Positions 1 to 5,163 are shown, counted from the stretch's first letter. The stretch: 5,163 bases of DNA from Actinomycetes bacterium (GCA_023412435.1 JAEYNS010000046.1:1-5163); one strand, 5' to 3'. Notes: generated from the letters alone by a model not told the origin. Translations and numbers: made by a program.

Positions 1-577
1 CCGCAGGACGGCCCCGTCGTCCCCGCAGCTCGCTGGGGGTGACCCCGTAGACCTCGCGGACGGTGTGGTTGAACTGCCGAACCGAGTCGAAGCCGGCGGC
101 GAAGGCGACCTCGGCGATCCCGAGGTCGGTGGAGTTGATCAGGACGCGGGCGGTCTGAGCCCGGCGGGCCCTGGCCAGCGCCAGCGGGCCTGCGCCCAGT
201 TCGCTGGTCAGCACCCGGGTGAGGTGCCGCGGGGTGTAGCCGACCCGGGCCGCCAGGCCCGGCACCCCCTCGCGGTCGACGACGCCGTCGGCGATCAGCC
301 GCATTGCCCGTCCCGCGGTGCTGGCCTGGACGTCCCAGTCGGGGCTGCGGGGGGTGGCGTCCGGAATGCAGCGCTTGCACGCCCGGTACCCGGCCGCCTG
401 GGCGGCAGCGGCCGTCGGGTAGAACGACACATTCGCTCGGGCGGGCGTGCGTGCCGGGCAGCTCGGCCGGCAGTAGATGCCGGTGGTGGCCACGGCGGTG
501 TAGAAGACGCCGTCGAACCGCCGGTCGCGGGAGGTGACCGCTCGATAGCAGGTGCCGGGGTCGGGGAGTGGGCTCAC
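1..577 (-). CDS. Ada-type methyl-phosphotriester acceptor / AraC-family regulator, N-terminal part (possibly an Ada–AlkA fusion)
   Basis: This is the N-terminal 192 residues of a protein that runs off the left edge. Residues about 8-72 match the zinc-binding domain of Ada, which accepts methyl groups from DNA phosphotriesters. The four zinc ligands are visible: C36 and C40 in GIYCRPSC, and C67 and C70 in ACKRCIPD. C36 corresponds to the methyl-accepting Cys38 of E. coli Ada. Residues about 85-185 form an AraC-type double helix-turn-helix, including [20 protein letters not shown]. Together these parts make a methylation-responsive activator. In actinobacteria the same pair is often followed by an AlkA 3-methyladenine glycosylase domain, and elsewhere by an O6-methylguanine methyltransferase; the window ends before this can be decided. 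The chosen start is the GTG at 577, nine bases after GGAGG. An in-frame ATG at 586 abuts that GGAGG directly, though a second GAGG four bases upstream could serve it. The gene is separated from the sulfur genes and is probably transcribed independently. Confidence 0.9.
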   Translation of the reverse strand, partial: MSPLPDPGTCYRAVTSRDRRFDGVFYTAVATTGIYCRPSCPARTPARANVSFYPTAAAAQAAGYRACKRCIPDATPRSPDWDVQASTAGRAMRLIADGVVDREGVPGLAARVGYTPRHLTRVLTSELGAGPLALARARRAQTARVLINSTDLGIAEVAFAAGFDSVRQFNHTVREVYGVTPSELRGRRGRPA

Positions 578-651
578 GTCCCCCATCCTCCCTCGGTGGC
601 AGCCCAGTTCCTAGCGGGAATCGGACACGACCGCGAGCGGACGGTGCTGCA

Positions 652-674
652 GGCCAAGCTCGACGCCCTCGGCC
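652..674 (-). terminator. Weak candidate hairpin downstream of the DsrE-like gene
   Basis: Read on the minus strand, GGCCGAG and CTTGGCC can pair as a 7-bp stem with one G·U wobble around a 9-base loop, starting about 30 bases after the stop codon of the DsrE-like gene. The wobble pairs only in the minus-strand transcript, which fits a role at the end of the sulfur operon. No U-run follows, so this could be chance in GC-rich DNA. The rest of the 578-705 gap shows no convincing promoter or small gene. Confidence 0.2.
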
Positions 675-705
675 CCCGAACCGCGCCGGACCGGTGACGC
701 CTGCC

Positions 706-1260
706 TCAGATGAAGATGATCTGGGCGCCCTCGGAGATCTCCATGAAGTCGGACGCGCTGATCACCGCCTCGACGCCGTCGTAGAGGTCGGCCTCGTTGA
801 GCTGCATCATGTCGAAGGACATCCGGCAGGCCCACAGGTGGGCCCCCATCTCGACGATCTGGTCGAGCAGTTCCGGGACCGTGGGGATCTCCAGGTCGGC
901 GATCTGCTTGCGCATCATCCGGGTGGCCACCGCCGTCATCCCGGGCACCGTCCCGAGCATCGACGGGATCGGCAGCTTCGGCGCCTGGGTGAGGTGCATC
1001 GCGGTGTTGCCGACCATGGTGAACTTCAGGTCATCCATGCGCGACCGGGTGATCATGTCGAAGCCCCAGAAGGTGAAGAACAGGTGGGTCTCGATCCCCT
1101 CGCCGAGGGCGGCATTGGCCAGGATCAGGCCGGGGTAGGCCATGTCCAGGTTGCCCTTCGAGCAGATGATGACCAGCTTCCGGCCGGCGGCCTGCTCGGG
1201 GAGCGCACAGTCCTGCCCGGCGAAGTCGGGGACGATCGGATTCTCAATGGTGGTGGTCAT
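706..1260 (-). CDS. DsrE/DsrF/DrsH-like (DsrE2-type) sulfur-transfer protein
   Basis: This 184-residue protein has the DsrE2-type fold of the DsrE/DsrF/DrsH-like family, whose members carry sulfane sulfur on a cysteine in the cytoplasm. Visible landmarks are the first strand and loop, IICSKGNLDMAYPGLILANA (residues 31-50); the FFTFWGFD segment (61-68); the Met-rich GMTAVATRMMRKQI (107-120); and ACRMSFDMM (144-152). C145 in the last motif sits where the family keeps its sulfur-binding cysteine. C33 lies in the KG.LD loop, a position that is often serine in relatives as I recall them, and C18 is in a variable N-terminal extension. There is no signal peptide and no C-terminal membrane helix, so it is probably soluble. 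It is the last gene of the sulfur operon, nine bases after the TusE/DsrC-like gene, with GAGGAGG overlapping that gene's stop codon. It probably receives persulfide sulfur generated by the upstream flavoprotein or exchanges it with the TusE/DsrC-like partner. The family assignment is firm, but the direction of transfer is inference. Confidence 0.9.
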   Translation of the reverse strand: MTTTIENPIVPDFAGQDCALPEQAAGRKLVIICSKGNLDMAYPGLILANAALGEGIETHLFFTFWGFDMITRSRMDDLKFTMVGNTAMHLTQAPKLPIPSMLGTVPGMTAVATRMMRKQIADLEIPTVPELLDQIVEMGAHLWACRMSFDMMQLNEADLYDGVEAVISASDFMEISEGAQIIFI

Positions 1261-1264
1261 GGTG

Positions 1265-1272
1265 CCTCCTCA
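1265..1272 (-). promoter_or_regulatory. Stop-overlapping ribosome binding site of the DsrE-like gene
   Basis: On the minus strand TGAGGAGG contains both the TGA stop of the TusE/DsrC-like gene and a strong Shine-Dalgarno core, followed by CACC and the ATG at 1260. The arrangement implies translational coupling and fixes this ATG as the start. The same octamer and spacing recur at 1589-1596. Confidence 0.85.
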
Positions 1273-1584
1273 GACACAACCCTTGGGTTTCGGCAGGCCG
1301 GCGAGGTAGGCCATCTTCTTGGCCGGCTTGCCGGGGAACAGTGCGAACAGGTCCTTGATGGGGAAGCCACCGATGGTGCTCACCCGGCGCAGGGTCGCGG
1401 TCTCGCCGCGGCCGGCGTAGTCCGTGCGCAGGAACCGCAGCACCGCCCAGTGCTGGTCGGTGAGTTCCAGCCCGATCAGCCGGGCAAGCTCACCGCCCAG
1501 GTTCTCGTCCCACTGGTCGTACGCGACCAGGAAGCCCTCATCGTTGACGTCGATCGGACGGCCCGCGATCAGCGTGGTCGGCAT
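1270..1584 (-). CDS. TusE/DsrC/DsvC-family sulfur relay protein, single-cysteine form
   Basis: This is a 104-residue protein with the full length and fold signature of the TusE/DsrC family, small cytoplasmic carriers that bind sulfur as a persulfide or trisulfide on a flexible C-terminal arm. Visible marks are the N-terminal DVNDEGFLVAYDQWDENLG (residues 12-30), HWAVLRFLRTDY (45-56), the GGFPIKDLFALFPGKPAKK stretch (72-90), and the C-terminal arm AGLPKPKGCV. C103, the penultimate residue, is the universal sulfur-binding cysteine (CysA). The second cysteine of true DsrC (CysB, eleven residues before CysA) is replaced by A92, and there are no other cysteines. This makes it TusE-like in mechanism: it can carry sulfur but cannot form the intramolecular disulfide or trisulfide used with dissimilatory sulfite reductase, and no dsrAB is present. 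The start follows AGGAGG and AACG directly after the flavoprotein's stop. Its position between the flavoprotein and the DsrE-like gene suggests it relays sulfur between them rather than serving tRNA thiolation, but this is inference. Confidence 0.92.
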   Translation of the reverse strand: MPTTLIAGRPIDVNDEGFLVAYDQWDENLGGELARLIGLELTDQHWAVLRFLRTDYAGRGETATLRRVSTIGGFPIKDLFALFPGKPAKKMAYLAGLPKPKGCV

Positions 1585-1588
1585 CGTT

Positions 1589-1596
1589 CCTCCTCA
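1589..1596 (-). promoter_or_regulatory. Stop-overlapping ribosome binding site of the TusE/DsrC-like gene
   Basis: On the minus strand TGAGGAGG joins the flavoprotein's TGA stop to a strong Shine-Dalgarno core, followed by AACG and the ATG at 1584. It has the same geometry as 1265-1272, so the two downstream genes are likely translated in coupled fashion at similar levels. Confidence 0.85.
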
Positions 1597-3054
1597 GAAC
1601 TTCGGGATGATCGGGTCGGGCAGGACGGTCGAGGGGTCGGCGGTGGAGTCCACCCCGGGCCGGTCGACGTAGCCCCCGACCGGCGCGCCGACAGCCACCG
1701 GTGGCGAGGCGGGGGCGAGCGGCTTGGACTCCAGGCGGGGTCGGGCCGGACGTTGGGGCGGTGGCGGGCTGGACGCGGCTTGGGGCGCGGGCAATCCGGT
1801 CGCCTCCGGGGTCACGTCGGTCTCCACCCGCTTGCCGGCCAGGCTCATCGCGGTGGGGATCAGCGGGATCGGTCGCCCGGGCAGCAGCAGGTTCCAGTAG
1901 ATCCACCGGAAGGCGAGCTTTCCGAGGTGGTTGAGGTGGGTCTCCTGCAGCAGCCGGAACGGGCCGACCACCGGGAGCGGGAAGCTGCCGGTGAACGGCT
2001 CGGTCGTGTAGTTGAAGTCCAGCAGCATGCCCTTGCGGTTGCCTGATTCGATGAAGCAGTTGGCATGGCCGTCGAACCCGCGGCTGGCCGGTCGTCCGCT
2101 GAACTCGTCGAGGAAGTTGTGGACGAAGACGTCGGCCGCGAAGTGCGCCACCGAGCCGGCCTTGGAGGTCTGCAGGGTGCCGGCGTCGCCCAGCACGTAG
2201 ACGCCCGGGTGGGCGAGGCTCGCCATGGTGTGCTGATCGCACGGGACGAGGTTCAACTCGTCACCCATCCCGGAGCGGGCGATGTAGTCGGCACCCATGT
2301 TGAGCGGAACGGTCACCAGCAGGTCGAAACCGATCCGGCGACCGTCGAAGGAGACCAGTTCGGCTGTGTCGTTGTCGATGTGCTCGACGGCGAAGTCGGT
2401 CTCCAGCGTGATCTGCCGGTCGACCAGGGCCGTGGCCAACTCGCGGGAGGCGACCGGCTTGGTGAAGGCCCCGTCCAGCGGCGTGACATAGGTGAGGGCG
2501 GTCTTGCCCCGGATGTGGTGCTTGCGCAGCCAGTCGTCGGCCAGGAAGGTGAACTCCATCGGCGCCACCGGGCACTTGATGGGCATCTCGGTGATGTGCA
2601 CGACGAGGCGTCCCCCGCGGAACCGGCGCATCGCCTCGGTGAGCGCCTGGGCCCCCGGCAGGCTGTAGAACTCGTGGACCTTGTCCCCCCACAGGCGGCC
2701 CTGCATGCCGGGGGTCGCGTCCGGCCGGGGTGAGACGCCGGTTGCGATGACCAGGTAGTCGTAGCTCAAGGTCCGGCCGTCGGCCAGGTGGACGAGCCGG
2801 TAGGCGGGATCGACCCGATCGATCTCGGTGAGCACCAGATCGACGCCGTCGCTGAGGAAGCGGTGTCGGGACCTGACGATGTCGTTGGTGTTGTAGATGC
2901 CGAAGGGCATGAACAGGTAGCCGGGTTGGTAGTGGTGGGCGTCGTCCCTGTCGACGACGGTGATGTGCAGTTCATGCCTGCCGAGGGCGGCTCGCAGCTT
3001 GTTCGCCACCATGGTGCCGGCGGTACCGCCGCCGAGAATAACCAGTCGTTTCAT
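1594..3054 (-). CDS. Sulfide:quinone oxidoreductase-like FAD-dependent oxidoreductase
   Basis: This is a 486-residue flavoprotein of the sulfide:quinone oxidoreductase (SQR) group, which oxidises sulfide to polysulfide or persulfide at the inner face of the membrane and reduces quinone. The N-terminal Rossmann motif is LVILGGGTAGTMVANKL (residues 4-20). The second FAD motif is YDYLVIATG (98-106), and the third is HPGVYVLGDAG (282-292). C161 in MPIKCPVAPMEF and C333 in HANCFIESGN occupy the positions of the two redox cysteines that bridge sulfur next to the flavin in SQRs. The extra SQR cysteine near residue 129 is absent, and C272 (VPCDQHTM) is an additional one. Residues 377-403, with FRWIYWNLLLPG, resemble the amphipathic membrane-anchoring helices of SQR. 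Unusually, a Pro/Ala-rich tail of about 70 residues (415-486), probably disordered, follows. The ATG at 3054 follows GGGAG by seven bases; the frame stays open upstream, but earlier starts would place the operator inside the gene. It is first in the operon, under a CsoR/CstR-like operator. A polysulfide- or persulfide-handling relative rather than classical SQR remains possible. Confidence 0.87.
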   Translation of the reverse strand: MKRLVILGGGTAGTMVANKLRAALGRHELHITVVDRDDAHHYQPGYLFMPFGIYNTNDIVRSRHRFLSDGVDLVLTEIDRVDPAYRLVHLADGRTLSYDYLVIATGVSPRPDATPGMQGRLWGDKVHEFYSLPGAQALTEAMRRFRGGRLVVHITEMPIKCPVAPMEFTFLADDWLRKHHIRGKTALTYVTPLDGAFTKPVASRELATALVDRQITLETDFAVEHIDNDTAELVSFDGRRIGFDLLVTVPLNMGADYIARSGMGDELNLVPCDQHTMASLAHPGVYVLGDAGTLQTSKAGSVAHFAADVFVHNFLDEFSGRPASRGFDGHANCFIESGNRKGMLLDFNYTTEPFTGSFPLPVVGPFRLLQETHLNHLGKLAFRWIYWNLLLPGRPIPLIPTAMSLAGKRVETDVTPEATGLPAPQAASSPPPPQRPARPRLESKPLAPASPPVAVGAPVGGYVDRPGVDSTADPSTVLPDPIIPKF

Positions 3055-3089
3055 CGTCGAACTCCCGTCCGGAGGGAACACGATCGACG

Positions 3090-3105
3090 ATACCCCTACG
3101 GGTAT
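3090..3105. promoter_or_regulatory. CsoR/CstR-family operator-like palindrome
   Basis: ATACCCCTACGGGTAT is an inverted repeat in which seven of eight base pairs match. AT-rich ends flank a C-run and a G-run around a central TA. This is the characteristic shape of operators bound by the CsoR family, which includes Cu(I)-sensing CsoR and persulfide-sensing CstR. It lies 36 bases before the flavoprotein start codon and overlaps a candidate -10 box, so repressor binding would block transcription. Because the genes behind it are for sulfide and persulfide handling, CstR is the more likely partner than a copper sensor. No regulator gene is in the window, so the match rests on the site's sequence and context. 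Confidence 0.72.
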
Positions 3106-3128
3106 ATTCGCGGGGCGAAAACGATGAA
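3101..3128 (-). promoter_or_regulatory. Candidate promoter of the sulfur operon
   Basis: On the minus strand TTCATC (3128-3123) and TATACC (3106-3101) are separated by 16 bases and resemble -35 and -10 boxes. The -10 box shares bases with the palindrome at 3090-3105, as expected for a repressed promoter. The spacer contains a short inverted repeat, TTCGC-CCC-GCGAA. The boxes are imperfect, and the transcription start is not known. Confidence 0.4.
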
Positions 3129-3134
3129 CCCGGA

Positions 3135-3962
3135 TCAGTGCCCGAAGCTGTCGGCGTCGGTGACCTGCGCCTCGCCCCTGTCCAGTTCGCTGATCGCTGT
3201 CACCTCGTCGGCGGCGAGCTGGAAGTCGAAGACCGCGAGGTTCTCTCGCTGCCGCTGTGGTGAGGCCGATTTGGGGATCGGCACGAAGCCCCGCTGCAGG
3301 TGCCAGCGCAGCACCACCTGCGCCGGCGTCCGGCCGTGCCCGGCCGCGATCCCCGCGATCACCGGGTCGGCGAGGATGGCGGCGGGTTGGATCGGGCTCC
3401 ACGCCTCGGTGACGATGCCGTGCGCGGTGTGGAAGGCCACCGCCGCGTCCCGGGTGGCATAGGGGTTGAGGTTGATCTGGTTCACATCCGGCACGTGGCC
3501 GGTCGCCTCGATCACCTTCTGGAGGTGGGCAGGCTTGAAGTTGGACGTCCCGACCGCCTTGACCAGCCCGGCCTCCAGCAGCCTGAGCAGGCCTTCGAAC
3601 GCCTCGACGTAGCGACCCTGGTCGGGGTTGGGCCAGTGGATCATCAACAGATCGAGGTAATCGACCCCCAGGCGCTCCAGGGACGCCTCGGCGGCCTGCC
3701 GGGCGCCGTCGATGCTGTGCCACTTCCGGTTGAACTTGGTGGTGAGGAAGACCTCCTCCCGCGGCACCCCCGACTCCCGAAGGCCCTGCCCGACGGCGTC
3801 CTCGTTGCGGTAGTTCTCGGCAGTGTCGATCAGGCGGTAGCCGGCTTCGAGCGCGGTCCGGACGGCGGCAGCGCCCTCCCCGCCGAGCAGCGGCCAGGTG
3901 CCGAGGCCGAGCACGGGCATGGCGGCGCCGTGGGCCAGCGTGATCGTGGGTGCGAGGCTCAT
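3135..3962 (-). CDS. Aldo/keto reductase (2,5-diketo-D-gluconate reductase-like)
   Basis: This is a 275-residue NADPH-dependent aldo/keto reductase with a complete (α/β)8 barrel of normal family length. It reduces aldehydes or ketones in the cytoplasm, and the substrate cannot be read from the sequence. The catalytic tetrad is intact: D46 and Y51 in LIDTAENYRNE, K76 in LTTKFN, and H109 in LLMIHWPNP. The family signatures VGTSNFKPAHL (137-147) and VNQINLNPY (160-168) are present. The cofactor segment IPKSASPQRQREN (229-241) carries the Lys, Ser and Arg that bind the 2'-phosphate of NADPH. The layout is closest to AKR5-type reductases such as those acting on 2,5-diketo-D-gluconate or methylglyoxal. 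The ATG at 3962 comes 18 bases after the glycosylase stop codon, with only a weak AGG/GGTTGG ribosome site, so translation may depend on upstream ribosomes. It appears to be the last gene of the lhr–nei unit; the next gene has its own operator. Confidence 0.93.
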   Translation of the reverse strand: MSLAPTITLAHGAAMPVLGLGTWPLLGGEGAAAVRTALEAGYRLIDTAENYRNEDAVGQGLRESGVPREEVFLTTKFNRKWHSIDGARQAAEASLERLGVDYLDLLMIHWPNPDQGRYVEAFEGLLRLLEAGLVKAVGTSNFKPAHLQKVIEATGHVPDVNQINLNPYATRDAAVAFHTAHGIVTEAWSPIQPAAILADPVIAGIAAGHGRTPAQVVLRWHLQRGFVPIPKSASPQRQRENLAVFDFQLAADEVTAISELDRGEAQVTDADSFGH

Positions 3963-3980
3963 CGGTCCAACCTAGCCGGG

Positions 3981-4820
3981 TCAGCGCGGCGCGGAACCGA
4001 GCGGCGCGATCGGTCCGCCGCGATCGGTGGGGCCGAGGCCGCCCTGGCAGCCGGGGCAGTAGAACATCGGGCGCTCCCTGGTCGCCATGCCGATGGGTGC
4101 CACCCGCACCGTGGTGCCGCAACGCCGGCAGGGACGCCCCGAGCGCCCGTGGACGTAGCTGGTGCGCCCCGGGGCCTGGATGCTGGCGGTGAGCAGCCGG
4201 CGGGCCCGATCCACGATGCGGGCCAGCGCGTCCGCCGTGAGCTCCGCGGCTGCCGTCCAGGGCGGGACGCGTTCGGCGAACAGGGTCTCCGAGGCCCAGA
4301 TCGTCCCGATGCCTGCCAGGTTGGCCTGGTCGAGCAGCGCCGCTCCGATGCTGCCCCGGGCCGCGGCGAGATTGGCCACCGCCAGCCCGGCGTCGAACTC
4401 CGGGTCCAGCAGGTCGGGTCCGAGCTGGCCGACCAGGGTGTGCTCGCGATCGGTGGGCACGAGGTCGAGCATGCCGAGGTCGACCCCTACCGCCGTCCAC
4501 TCCGCGCTCACCAGCACCGCGCGGACGAACCCCGGGCCCTGCGAGGTGCGGCCAGGGGTCCGGCGGGCCGAGACCCTCCCGGCACGGGTCGGCTCCACCC
4601 GCCACGAGCCGTCCATCCGCAGGTGGGAGTGCAGGGTCCAGCCGTTGTCGAGCCGCAGCAGGATGTGCTTGCCGCGCGGCACCACCTCGGTGACGGTCAA
4701 CCCCGCCAGGACAGCGGTGGCAAGGCTCGGCCAGCGCAGATCGGCCGAGACCAGCACCCGCCCCGCCAGGGCCTGGTGCAGCCGGCGGGCGGTCCGCCAG
4801 ACGGCGTCCCCCTCAGGCAT
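3981..4820 (-). CDS. nei: Fpg/Nei-family DNA glycosylase / AP lyase
   Basis: This is a 279-residue base-excision-repair enzyme that removes oxidised bases and nicks the resulting abasic site. After removal of Met, P2 is the catalytic nucleophile and E3 its partner, in the N-terminal MPEGDAVWRTARRLH typical of Nei rather than Fpg. K51 (RGKHILLR) is the conserved DNA-contacting lysine, and SHLRMDGSW (65-73) is a Nei2-type signature. The helix-two-turn-helix is at about residues 160-185. The C-terminal zinc finger has C231, C234, C255 and C258 (PCRRCG … YCPGCQ), with the R248/R250 region before the second pair. The usual GIGN of the helix-two-turn-helix loop reads GIGT here (T173). The 20-residue tail after the finger is Gly/Pro-rich. 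The gene starts 12 bases after the lhr stop behind GGTGGAG. The same lhr–nei adjacency occurs in Mycobacterium tuberculosis (Rv3296–Rv3297), which supports the Nei2-type assignment and a shared repair role. Confidence 0.94.
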   Translation of the reverse strand: MPEGDAVWRTARRLHQALAGRVLVSADLRWPSLATAVLAGLTVTEVVPRGKHILLRLDNGWTLHSHLRMDGSWRVEPTRAGRVSARRTPGRTSQGPGFVRAVLVSAEWTAVGVDLGMLDLVPTDREHTLVGQLGPDLLDPEFDAGLAVANLAAARGSIGAALLDQANLAGIGTIWASETLFAERVPPWTAAAELTADALARIVDRARRLLTASIQAPGRTSYVHGRSGRPCRRCGTTVRVAPIGMATRERPMFYCPGCQGGLGPTDRGGPIAPLGSAPR

Positions 4821-4832
4821 GCTCCACCCGCC

Positions 4833-5163
4833 TCACCGGCGCAGCACCAGCCCGCGCGGGGTGAGCCGGAAGCCCGCCCCCTCCAGCGCAGTGGTGAGCG
4901 GGTGGCGGGAGCCGAGCACCGACTCGCCGTCCACCTTGCCCACCAGCAGCTTGCCGAGGGCGCCGGAGTTGACGGCCGTCGCCAGCGCCCCGGCTGCGGG
5001 TTCGAGCTGGGACGGGTCCTCGCCCCAGGAGAGCAGCGTCCGCCCGCCCCGCTCGACGTAGAGCACCAGGTCGCCGCCGACCAGCACCACCAGCGCGCCG
5101 GCCTTCCTGCCGGGCTGGTGGCCGCGGGAGTCGCCGGTGTTCGCCCTGGCCGGCCAGCCGACC
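4833..5163 (-). CDS. lhr: ATP-dependent helicase Lhr, C-terminal end (partial)
   Basis: This is the last 109 residues of a large protein whose start lies beyond the right edge. The readable sequence begins VGWPARANTGDSRGHQPGRK and continues with ALVVLVGGDLVLYVERGG, then TLLSWGEDPSQL. It ends in LEGAGFRLTPRGLVLRR. This matches the extreme C-terminus of Lhr, a DNA-repair 3'-to-5' DNA translocase and helicase of about 1,500 residues in actinobacteria. The helicase motor domains are outside the window, so only the C-terminal region can be judged. An internal GTG at 5090 could be mistaken for the start of an 85-residue gene, but the family match continues unbroken upstream of it to the edge. The gene leads directly into nei, and the two are probably co-transcribed for oxidative or crosslink damage repair. 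Confidence 0.9.
   Translation of the reverse strand, partial: VGWPARANTGDSRGHQPGRKAGALVVLVGGDLVLYVERGGRTLLSWGEDPSQLEPAAGALATAVNSGALGKLLVGKVDGESVLGSRHPLTTALEGAGFRLTPRGLVLRR

Noticed and set aside
578..705. Possible small gene or promoter in the spacer between the DsrE-like and Ada-type genes
   Set aside because: No start with a convincing ribosome site plus coding-like frame, and no clear -35/-10 pair was found; only a weak hairpin at 652-674 is noted.
611..835. A short minus-strand frame extending from the DsrE-like gene into the spacer before the Ada-type gene
   Set aside because: It overlaps the end of the DsrE-like gene out of frame, is Arg-rich and has no family resemblance.
568..2046. 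A long plus-strand open frame (492 codons) antisense to the sulfur operon
   Set aside because: Its translation is low-complexity Gly/Arg/Asp/Val-rich sequence, typical of the antisense of GC-rich genes, and it covers three genes with clear family motifs on the other strand.
2065..2733. A plus-strand open frame of 222 codons within the flavoprotein gene
   Set aside because: It lies wholly antisense to conserved SQR motifs and has no recognisable domain; it is a GC-rich shadow.
1594..4605. A continuous minus-strand open frame of about 1,000 codons that would fuse extra sequence upstream of the flavoprotein
   Set aside because: Only the part from the ATG at 3054 resembles a protein family. Upstream, the frame runs out of phase through the well-supported aldo/keto reductase and nei genes and gives Arg/Gly/Pro-rich shadow translation.
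4833..5090. An independent 85-residue gene starting at the GTG at 5090
   Set aside because: The frame continues upstream to the window edge with sequence matching Lhr (WPARANTG … GHQPGRK), so this is only the end of lhr.

Overview
This is a GC-rich window of about 5.2 kb. It is densely coding, and every supportable gene lies on the minus strand. GC-rich third positions, GTG/ATG starts with GGAGG-type ribosome sites, a neighbouring lhr–nei pair (as in mycobacteria) and an Ada domain fused to an AraC-type helix-turn-helix all suggest an actinobacterium. The genus cannot be fixed from this sequence.

Reading in the direction of transcription (right to left), the window starts with the C-terminal end of the large helicase Lhr (4833-5163, cut by the window edge). 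Next come a Nei/Fpg-family DNA glycosylase (3981-4820) and an aldo/keto reductase (3135-3962). These three are 12 and 18 bases apart and look like one transcription unit. An 80-base gap (3055-3134) then holds the only clear regulatory element: a near-perfect palindrome, ATACCCCTACGGGTAT, of the kind bound by CsoR/CstR-family repressors, overlapping a plausible -10 box.

Behind that operator is a compact three-gene sulfur unit. It encodes a sulfide:quinone-oxidoreductase-like flavoprotein (1594-3054), a TusE/DsrC-family sulfur carrier with a single C-terminal cysteine (1270-1584), and a DsrE2-type (DsrE/DsrF/DrsH-like) sulfurtransferase (706-1260). Both internal junctions have the same design: the stop codon is fused to the Shine-Dalgarno site (TGAGGAGG), followed by four bases and ATG. 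The inferred logic is that the flavoprotein oxidises sulfide to a persulfide or polysulfide, passing electrons to quinone; the two carrier proteins accept or shuttle the sulfane sulfur; and a persulfide-sensing CstR-like repressor, not encoded here, controls expression. No dsrAB, hdr-like, tusA, rhodanese or persulfide dioxygenase gene is present in the window.

After a spacer of about 125 bases with at most a weak terminator, the window ends in the N-terminal 192 residues of an Ada-type methyl-phosphotriester sensor (1-577), probably an Ada–AraC–AlkA protein cut by the window edge. The sulfur unit therefore sits between DNA-repair genes. No RNA gene, mobile element, CRISPR array or tandem repeat was seen, and no stretch over 300 bases lacks a gene.
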